Below are positions 58,764 to 64,000 of a stretch of 64,000 nt of DNA, one piece after another (position 1 is the first letter of the stretch; every line of letters starts with the position of its first letter). The stretch is from JAJCZZ01 sp964569085 (GTDB lineage: Bacteria > Gemmatimonadota > Gemmatimonadetes > Longimicrobiales > Gaopeijiaceae), in NCBI GenBank assembly GCA_964569085.1, contig CAZMTA010000016.1, forward strand, positions 1 to 64,000, given 5' to 3'. The notes beneath the pieces are model-generated. The model was not told the origin of the DNA. It did no database searches and saw nothing but the letters and a program-made list of their open reading frames with translations. The position numbers were made by a program, and so were the translations under genes.

Positions 58764-59189
58764 TCACATGAGGAGCGTCAGCCAGTGGACCGCGAAGCCC
58801 ACGAACGCCAGGAAGAAGATCAGGAGGAGCAACTGCTCCGGGTCGGCCAGGACGCGGAGGACCCATCCCGCCATGCGCTCGGCCAGGCCCGCCTTGGGCC
58901 GCAGCGTCCGGCGCGCCAGCCGCCTCTTCACGGCGGCGGCCCGCGCCAGGGCGGAGGCCGGATCGTCCCCCGCCGCCATCCGGCGGCGGTCCTCCGCCGC
59001 CGAGTCCCACGCGGCCAGCACCTTCCCCAGGAAGCCGTGGGCCACGTGGGGCCCGCCGTGCCCGCGCCGCCGGGAGCACGTGCGCTCCGTCCCCGGGCAC
59101 CCCTGCCCGCACCGATCGCCCTTCGACGCCCGCGCCACGTTGGCGTAGCGGGAGAGAGCGGTCCGGTCGGTCTCGAGGAGGAGCTTCAT
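58764..59189 (-). CDS. Tail-anchored protein with Cys/His motif, unknown function
   Basis: 141 residues. The N-terminal part holds CGQGCPGTERTCSRRRGHGG followed by PHVAHGF, a Cys/His arrangement that could bind zinc (several small bacterial proteins carry C-x6-GHxGPH). A charged middle is followed by a C-terminal hydrophobic helix (LLLLIFFLAFVGFAVHWL) ending at the terminus, so the protein is probably tail-anchored. ATG at 59189 after AGGAGGAG-like bases is not applicable on this strand; no strong ribosome site is seen. Confidence 0.65.
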   Translation of the reverse strand: MKLLLETDRTALSRYANVARASKGDRCGQGCPGTERTCSRRRGHGGPHVAHGFLGKVLAAWDSAAEDRRRMAAGDDPASALARAAAVKRRLARRTLRPKAGLAERMAGWVLRVLADPEQLLLLIFFLAFVGFAVHWLTLLM

Positions 59190-59272
59190 GTCCCCAAGAG
59201 AGCCCGCCGGGGCCCGTCCGGCCAGGGGGCGGCTAGCCTGTCGGGCCCTCCCCGCCCTTCGCGCCGTCCCGG

Positions 59273-59872
59273 CTACGGCGCGGGCACGTCCAGCGCGTCC
59301 AGCCCGGCCGCCATCTCCTCGTGGACCCAGAGCTGGAGCCCCAGGGGCACGAGCCCCGCGCTCCGGAAGACCCGGCGGTACCACGTGGCCGGCCGGGCGT
59401 GGAAGCCGTCCCGGTCCCCTGCCTCGGGGTCGTCGTCGGAGGTGAACACCTCCAGGAGCGCGACCCCGCCCACCAGGTCCACCAGGGCGTCGATCCCCTC
59501 CAGGACCGTCCTCTTGTCCAGGTAGTGGAGGACGTCGGCGCACACCACCAGGTCGAAGGGCTCGGGGAAGTCCTCGCCGGCCAGCCCCTCGTAGCTTCCC
59601 CGCCGCAGCCCCCGCTCCGCGCCGAAGCGCTCCACCGCGTACTCGCTGGGATCGAGGCCCAGGTACGTGGCGTGGGGCCGGAGCTCGGCCAGGACGGGCT
59701 GCCACCGCCCCTCCCCCGCCCCCACGTCGAGGACCGTCTCCAGGGGCCGGTCCAGCACCGACTCGGCCGCCGCCACCGCCAGCGCCGCCTCCCGAGCCAG
59801 CGCCTCGGCGTCCCGGGCCGGGTCCTCCCCCCGGTACCAGCGGTCGAAGTAGGCGCGGTCGTAGGACTTCAC
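59273..59872 (-). CDS. SAM-dependent methyltransferase
   Basis: 199 residues, class I methyltransferase. Motif I VLDVGAGEGRWQPVL binds SAM, the acidic end of strand 2 is LGLDPSEYAV, and motif post-II is DLVVCADVLHYLD. Substrate unknown. GTG at 59872 overlaps the stop of the VOC gene by four bases, so GNAT, VOC and this gene form one transcript. Confidence 0.88.
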   Translation of the reverse strand: MKSYDRAYFDRWYRGEDPARDAEALAREAALAVAAAESVLDRPLETVLDVGAGEGRWQPVLAELRPHATYLGLDPSEYAVERFGAERGLRRGSYEGLAGEDFPEPFDLVVCADVLHYLDKRTVLEGIDALVDLVGGVALLEVFTSDDDPEAGDRDGFHARPATWYRRVFRSAGLVPLGLQLWVHEEMAAGLDALDVPAP

Positions 59873-60306
59873 GTGAGCTCGCTGATCTCGAGGAGGTGGC
59901 CGTCGGGGTCGCGGAAGAAGGCGCGGATCTCCCCGCCTCGATCCTGGGGCGGCGCCAGGAACTCGGCGCCCCGCTCGGTCAGGACGTCGTACGCGGCCCG
60001 GCAGTCCGGCACCCGGAAGGTGAGCTGGTGGTCCACCCGGTCCGCGTCGGCCGGGGCCGCGAAGGTCACGGTGGGCTTGCCCGGCGTGGGGCCTCCCCCG
60101 GTCACCAGGAGGAGCCAGGTGCCCAGGAGACGGAGCACCGCCGAGGTGCCCCCGTACTCCCGGTGGAGCTCGGCCCCCACCACGTCCACGTAGAAGTCCC
60201 GGGCGCGCTCCACGTCCTCCACCACCAGGAGGAGGGTGAGCTCCATGCCCTCGCCCGGGAAGGCGGCGTCCGGGCTCCGACCCGCGCCGCCGCGACCGTC
60301 ACCCAT
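59869..60306 (-). CDS. VOC-family (glyoxalase-fold) protein
   Basis: 145 residues. One VOC module: LLLVVEDVERARDFYVDVVG, then DHQLTFRVPDCRAAYDVL, and the end FFRDPDGHLLEISEL with the metal-binding Glu. ATG at 60306 is chosen because GGAGG sits six bases before it, inside the end of the GNAT gene; the 25-codon-later ATG (60246) is the other option. Members act as dioxygenases, isomerases or antibiotic binders; not decidable. Confidence 0.85.
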   Translation of the reverse strand: MGDGRGGAGRSPDAAFPGEGMELTLLLVVEDVERARDFYVDVVGAELHREYGGTSAVLRLLGTWLLLVTGGGPTPGKPTVTFAAPADADRVDHQLTFRVPDCRAAYDVLTERGAEFLAPPQDRGGEIRAFFRDPDGHLLEISELT

Positions 60307-60940
60307 CCGTGACCTCCCCACCGCGGTCCGCCGGCCGGAAGAAGCCCCAGCTCCGGAGCCCGCCCTCCACCTCCGCGGTCCCGGTCCGGGCGTACCCCAG
60401 GTGCTCGTAGAGCGGGACGTTGGCCGGGTCCTCGGTGGTGAGGGAGACGCCCGCCGACCACGGCGCCCCGGCGGCGAGGGCGTGGACCGCGTCCATGAGC
60501 GCCCGCCCGACCCCCCGACCCCGCAGGCCGTCGCGGACCCCGATCATGTTGAGATGGTGGTGCCGCTCGGCCGGACCGAAGGACGCGGTGGCGCGGCCGA
60601 AGGCTTCGTACCGGTGGAGAGACGCGTCGCCGAGCCCGTCCCAGGTGGACGCGCGGAGCGTCGCCACCTCGGGCGGGCTCCTCCGCCCGTCGCCGCACGA
60701 GACCAGGGCGGTGGCCAGCAGCCGGTCCCCGTCACGGACGCCCAGGACCGGCTCGGCCCGCAGCACCCGGCAGCCGGCGAAGAAGCCGACCAGGGCGTGG
60801 AGGCGCCCGTCGTAGTCGCCCTCCTCGCCCAGGACGAAGCGCATCACCGGATAGTCCCGGAAGGCCTCGCAGAGGACCGCCGTCGCCTCGGGAAGCTCGT
60901 CCGCGCCGAGCTCGCGCACGCGGAGGTCTGTCGGGGTCAA
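60299..60940 (-). CDS. GNAT-family acetyltransferase; probable TTG start
   Basis: 213 residues from TTG 60940, which has AGGAG eight bases upstream; the frame extends to 61000 without a ribosome site. Acetyl-CoA site is VRDGLRGRGVGRALMDAV (RGxGxG/A type), and the last strand region SLTTEDPANVPLYEHLGYAR is typical of N-acetyltransferases. Possibly acts on a small amine. First gene of a three-gene set with VOC and methyltransferase, each overlapping the next. Confidence 0.82.
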   Translation of the reverse strand: MTPTDLRVRELGADELPEATAVLCEAFRDYPVMRFVLGEEGDYDGRLHALVGFFAGCRVLRAEPVLGVRDGDRLLATALVSCGDGRRSPPEVATLRASTWDGLGDASLHRYEAFGRATASFGPAERHHHLNMIGVRDGLRGRGVGRALMDAVHALAAGAPWSAGVSLTTEDPANVPLYEHLGYARTGTAEVEGGLRSWGFFRPADRGGEVTDG

Positions 60941-61016
60941 TGCTCGCACTCCTGCACGGGGTCGATTCCCTACAGGACTCCGCTCCGCCCTCGCCCGCAA
61001 GCGGGGGCCGCCGGCG

Positions 61017-61832
61017 CTACCCGCCGAAGAGCAGCCGCACGGCGAAGATCACGATCATGGCGGTGACGAAGTTCCGGACCCACGCCTGGCCCTTCAGCAC
61101 CTGGAGGTGCACCCCGGCGATGCCGCCCAGGTAGTTCCCGCACGCCAGCCACACGGCCATCATCCAGTCGACCTTCCCCCCGGCGGAGAAGATCAGGAGA
61201 GCCAGGGGGGTGAAGGCCAGCACCAGCGCCATCTTCAGCGCGTTGCCCCGGATGAGGTCGAGGCCGGCGGCGGAGGTCATGCCCAGGATCAGGAAGCCCA
61301 CGCCCGCCTGGATGAACCCGCCGTAGACGCCCACCAGGAAGAAGCCGCCCAGGAAGAGCAGCCGGCTCGTGCCCTCGGGCAGGGGGCGCTCCTCGTCCTC
61401 GCCGGGCATGCTCCGCCCGTGCCAGATGCTCCACACGGCCACCGCCACCATGGTTCCGGCCAGGACGCGGCGGAACGCCAGGTCCCCGATCTCCACGGCG
61501 GCCCACGAGCCCAGGCCCGCCCCGATGAGCGCCGGGGGGATGGCGAACTTCAGCCACGGCCCCTGGACCAGCCCCTTCTTCTGGAAGCTCCGCAGCGCCC
61601 CCACCGAGTTGGTGAGGATGGCCAGGCGGTTCGTCCCGTTGGCCACCGTGGGCGGGAGGCCCAGGAAGATCATCATGGGGAGGGTCAGGAAGGACCCGCC
61701 TCCGGCGATGGCGTTCACGACTCCCGCCACCAGGCCCACGAGGAAGAGGAGGACGGCGTCGAGGATGGGATCGCTCAAGGGGCTCGGGTTCCTGGGAGGG
61801 TCGGGGGCGGAAGGGCCCCTACGGTACCGCAT
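61017..61832 (-). CDS. TauE/SafE-family permease
   Basis: Up to 271 residues, seven to eight membrane segments. The two TauE repeats begin LVAGVVNAIAGGGSFLTLPM and GVYGGFIQAGVGFLILGM, the hallmark Gly-rich turns. Members move sulfite, sulfoacetate or similar anions outward. The start is uncertain: ATG 61832 has no ribosome site; TTG 61778 (LSDPILDAVLLF) is close to where homology should begin and has AGGA upstream at a long distance. Confidence 0.85.
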   Translation of the reverse strand: MRYRRGPSAPDPPRNPSPLSDPILDAVLLFLVGLVAGVVNAIAGGGSFLTLPMMIFLGLPPTVANGTNRLAILTNSVGALRSFQKKGLVQGPWLKFAIPPALIGAGLGSWAAVEIGDLAFRRVLAGTMVAVAVWSIWHGRSMPGEDEERPLPEGTSRLLFLGGFFLVGVYGGFIQAGVGFLILGMTSAAGLDLIRGNALKMALVLAFTPLALLIFSAGGKVDWMMAVWLACGNYLGGIAGVHLQVLKGQAWVRNFVTAMIVIFAVRLLFGG

Positions 61833-61904
61833 GGGGGCGGGTGCGCGCTATCTTGGGCGCCGTCCGCGGGGGAGGTCGGCCAGGACCCGATCAGGAGAAG
61901 GGAC

Positions 61905-62390
61905 ATGAGCGTTTCCAGGACCTTGGGGCTCGCGCTCTGGGCGACCCTCGCGGCCTCGACGGCGGCGCCCGTCCCCGGCGCGCCGGGCGTCGGACCGGAG
62001 GCGCTGGCCGCCCAGGCCCTCCCGGATCTCGAAGGCCAGGTCGAGGCGGCCGAGCGCGGCTTCGCCCGGTCCATGGCCGAGCGGGACGCCGACGCCTTCG
62101 CCGGCTATGTGGCGGAGGACGCGGTCTTCTTCGGCGCCTCGGTGCTGCGGGGCCGGGAAGCGGTGGTGGCCGGATGGGCGCCCTACTTCGAGGGGGCCGC
62201 GGCGCCCTTCTCGTGGGAGCCCGAGGAGGTGGTCGTCCTCTCCTCGGGGGCGCTGGCGCACAGCTCGGGCCCGGTCCGGGACCCCGAGGGGAACCGGGTG
62301 GCCACCTACAACTCGATCTGGCGCCTCGACCCCGACGGGCGATGGCGGGTGGTCTTCGACAAGGGGTGCGCCTGCCCGGGTCCGGGCTGA
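61905..62390 (+). CDS. Secreted NTF2-like (DUF4440/SnoaL) protein
   Basis: 161 residues. Signal peptide to about residue 35, then an NTF2-like domain: ERGFARSMAERDADAFAGYV, AEDAVFFGASVLRGREAVVA, a middle strand region, and YNSIWRLDPDGRWRVVFDKG. Such domains form a pocket used for binding or simple catalysis; function unknown. ATG at 61905 follows AGGAGAAGGG. TATCTT at 61849-61854 may be a -10 element. The protein ends with a short Cys-rich tail (CACPGPG). Confidence 0.8.
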   Translation: MSVSRTLGLALWATLAASTAAPVPGAPGVGPEALAAQALPDLEGQVEAAERGFARSMAERDADAFAGYVAEDAVFFGASVLRGREAVVAGWAPYFEGAAAPFSWEPEEVVVLSSGALAHSSGPVRDPEGNRVATYNSIWRLDPDGRWRVVFDKGCACPGPG

Positions 62391-62397
62391 CCGGCCC

Positions 62398-63417
62398 CTA
62401 CTCGGCCCGCTCCGGGAAGAGCACGCCCCGCTTGAACACCCAGTAGAGGTAGCCGAAGGCGGGGACCAGCAGGACGGTCCCGCCGGCCAGGATCCCCAGG
62501 ACCAGCCGGAGCGTCACGTCGGGCGCGGCCGCGTCCCGGATGCCCACCGAGCCGGCCACGAGCCAGGGGTGCATGCCGAGGCCCCACCCCGCCAGGAGGA
62601 GGACCGCCACGGCCCCGGCCGCCGACCGGGCCAGCACCCACCGCCGCGCGGCCAGGGCGCCCATGGCCGCCACCCAGGCCGCCGCGCCCGCGAACCCGAC
62701 GGCCCGCCCCGACGCGCTCTCCAGCAGGTGCCCCGCCACCTCCGGCGCCGCCCCCCGCGCCATCCACGCCGCCGCCGCGGCGAGTGCCCCGGTGGCCACC
62801 CCGCTCCACAGCGCGCGGGCCCGGAAATCCTCTCGGAGCGCCGGATCCCGGGTCTCGAGGACCAGGTAGACCGCCGCGAGCCAGGAGAAGAGCGCCAGGG
62901 TGAGGAGCCCCACGGCCCAGGGGAAGGGCGCGAGCCACGGGTCCACGAAGCCGCCGGTGACCACGCCGTCCTCGTAGCCGATGGCGGGGGTGGAGAGGGC
63001 GCCCAGGATCACGCCGAGCATGACGGGGGTGACGAGGCTGCTCACCGCGAAGACCTTCCGCCAGGCGTCGGCGCCCTCGGTCTCGCCCACGTCGGCCTCC
63101 AGCTTCCGGACCACGAACGCCGAGCCCCGCAGCACGATCCCCACCAGCATGAGCGTCACGGGAACGTGCAGCGCCGTCATGATGACGGCGAAGGCCGTGG
63201 GGAACGCGGTGAAGAGGAGCACCACCACCACGATCATCCAGACGTGGTTCGCCTCCCACACCGGGCCGATGGCGTGGGCCACGACCTCCCGCTGCGCCCC
63301 GGCCCGGGGGCCGCGGGCCAGGAGGTCCCACGTGCCGCCCCCGAAGTCGGCGCCGGCCAGGAGCGTGTAGACCATCAGGGAGAGGAGGATCACCCCGGCC
63401 ACCACCTCGGCGAGCAC
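62398..63417 (-). CDS. cydB: Cytochrome bd ubiquinol oxidase subunit II
   Basis: 339 residues, eight to nine membrane segments, standard CydB size. Recognised by YTLLAGADFGGGTWDLLA and AIGPVWEANHVWMIVVVVLL near the N-terminus and by LVLGILAGGTVLLVPAFGYL near the end. Partner of CydA in a high-affinity quinol oxidase. GTG at 63417, five bases after the cydA stop, so the pair is one transcript. Confidence 0.95.
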   Translation of the reverse strand: MLAEVVAGVILLSLMVYTLLAGADFGGGTWDLLARGPRAGAQREVVAHAIGPVWEANHVWMIVVVVLLFTAFPTAFAVIMTALHVPVTLMLVGIVLRGSAFVVRKLEADVGETEGADAWRKVFAVSSLVTPVMLGVILGALSTPAIGYEDGVVTGGFVDPWLAPFPWAVGLLTLALFSWLAAVYLVLETRDPALREDFRARALWSGVATGALAAAAAWMARGAAPEVAGHLLESASGRAVGFAGAAAWVAAMGALAARRWVLARSAAGAVAVLLLAGWGLGMHPWLVAGSVGIRDAAAPDVTLRLVLGILAGGTVLLVPAFGYLYWVFKRGVLFPERAE

Positions 63418-63421
63418 GGGC

Positions 63422-64000
63422 CTACCCCTCCTGTCCGGACGCCGGACCCACCGACGTGGTCCCGGACGCTCCGGGCGCGGCCAGCTCGGCCTCCCGGGCG
63501 TCGACGGACCGGGCCAGGCGCAGCATGAGGACGACGACCACCACCGTGAGGAAGACGTACAGCAGGGTGAAGGCGGTGAACGGGACGACGAGCCCCGGCA
63601 TGGGCGTCACCGCCTCCTCGGTCCGCATGACCTGCCAGATGATCCACGGCTGGCGGCCCACCTCCGTGACGACCCACCCCGCCTCCATGGCCACGACGGC
63701 CGCCGGGCCCGCCGCCACCAGCGCCCACAGGAGCGGCCGGGAGCCGGCCAGGGACGGGCCCCGCCAGAGGCGCCAGAGCCCCACCAGGCCCAGGAGCGCC
63801 AGGCCGGTGCCGATCCCGACCATGATCTGGAAGGCGAGGTGGACCGGGAGCACCGGGGGCCACTCGTCCCGGGGAACGTCGTCGAGCCCGGTCACCACGG
63901 CGTCGGGGTCCCGGTGGACCAGGAGGGAGAGCCCGCACGGGATCTCCAGCGCCCACCGGACCTCGCCGGCCTCCTCGTCGGGGAGGCCGCCCAGGAGCAG
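63422..64000 (-). CDS. cydA: Cytochrome bd ubiquinol oxidase subunit I, C-terminal part (5' end outside window)
   Basis: The frame is open from the window edge to the stop at 63422; about 193 residues. Matches the CydA C-terminus: EIPCGLSLLVHRDPDAVVTG, LDDVPRDEWPPVLPVHLAFQ, MVGIGTGLALLG and WVVTEVGRQPWIIWQVMRTE, the last being the conserved GRQPW motif. An internal GTG at 63898 is not the real start. The Lys usually found in EIPKGLS is Cys here. Confidence 0.93.
   Translation of the reverse strand: MLLGGLPDEEAGEVRWALEIPCGLSLLVHRDPDAVVTGLDDVPRDEWPPVLPVHLAFQIMVGIGTGLALLGLVGLWRLWRGPSLAGSRPLLWALVAAGPAAVVAMEAGWVVTEVGRQPWIIWQVMRTEEAVTPMPGLVVPFTAFTLLYVFLTVVVVVLMLRLARSVDAREAELAAPGASGTTSVGPASGQEG

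Overview
The window is very GC-rich (roughly 70% or more by eye), densely coded on both strands, and reads as a bacterial chromosome rather than a plasmid or phage. Several features point to Gemmatimonadota or a close relative in the FCB group: stand-alone reaction-centre-type cytochrome c, DUF2911 and LVIVD-propeller proteins, many secreted hydrolases with alanine-rich signal peptides, and a RicT/PSP1-type protein next to accA and metG. This assignment is an inference from gene content; no rRNA or tRNA gene is visible in the window.

Layout. 1-9 kb: secreted or small enzymes (end of an S9 peptidase, hydroxylaminobenzene mutase, histidine phosphatase, beta-lactamase-like serine hydrolase, di-haem cytochrome with TPR, phospholipase C/P1 nuclease-like protein, family 5 uracil-DNA glycosylase, amidase). 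9-16 kb: Tat-exported asparaginase-family protein, a sigma-54-like promoter before a 59-residue membrane protein, tag, then a cluster of LVIVD protein, secreted unknown, multicopper oxidase and a membrane protein that probably starts at CTG. 16-24 kb: zinc-ribbon unknown, lipoprotein-type RidA, M20 amidohydrolase, Ca2+/Na+ antiporter, two MFS transporters, SDR. 24-31 kb: response regulator fused to a degenerate PIG-L domain, M1 aminopeptidase, accA, a 305-bp inverted-repeat element, ricT-like gene, metG. 31-35 kb: an M23-M16-M16 operon in which each member lacks canonical active-site residues, and a coiled-coil lipoprotein. 35-41 kb: fadJ-type fusion, MobA/MocA-like transferase, split XdhC/CoxI genes, DUF402, DUF3224. 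41-50 kb, minus strand: DsbA-like protein, HAD phosphatase, P1 peptidase, threonine ammonia-lyase, gyrA, uvrA. 51-59 kb: complete histidine operon hisG-D-C-H-A-B-F-IE. 59-64 kb: methyltransferase, VOC, GNAT, TauE-like permease, NTF2-like protein and cytochrome bd oxidase (cydB and partial cydA).

Most informative signals. (1) The his operon is preceded by a complete attenuator that can be read base by base: a 26-residue leader peptide with five His in eight residues, mutually exclusive pause and antiterminator pairings, and an 11-bp intrinsic terminator with seven T. (2) A MITE-like element with about 33-bp inverted ends sits at a TA exactly between accA and the ricT-like gene. It appears to have separated that gene from its ancestral ribosome binding site, while carrying its own Shine-Dalgarno and mini-ORF that ends one base before the ricT start. 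(3) A family of 61-62-bp tandem repeats occurs at two intergenic loci. Other leads are the response regulator-PIG-L pseudo-enzyme, the degenerate peptidase operon and the CTG start.
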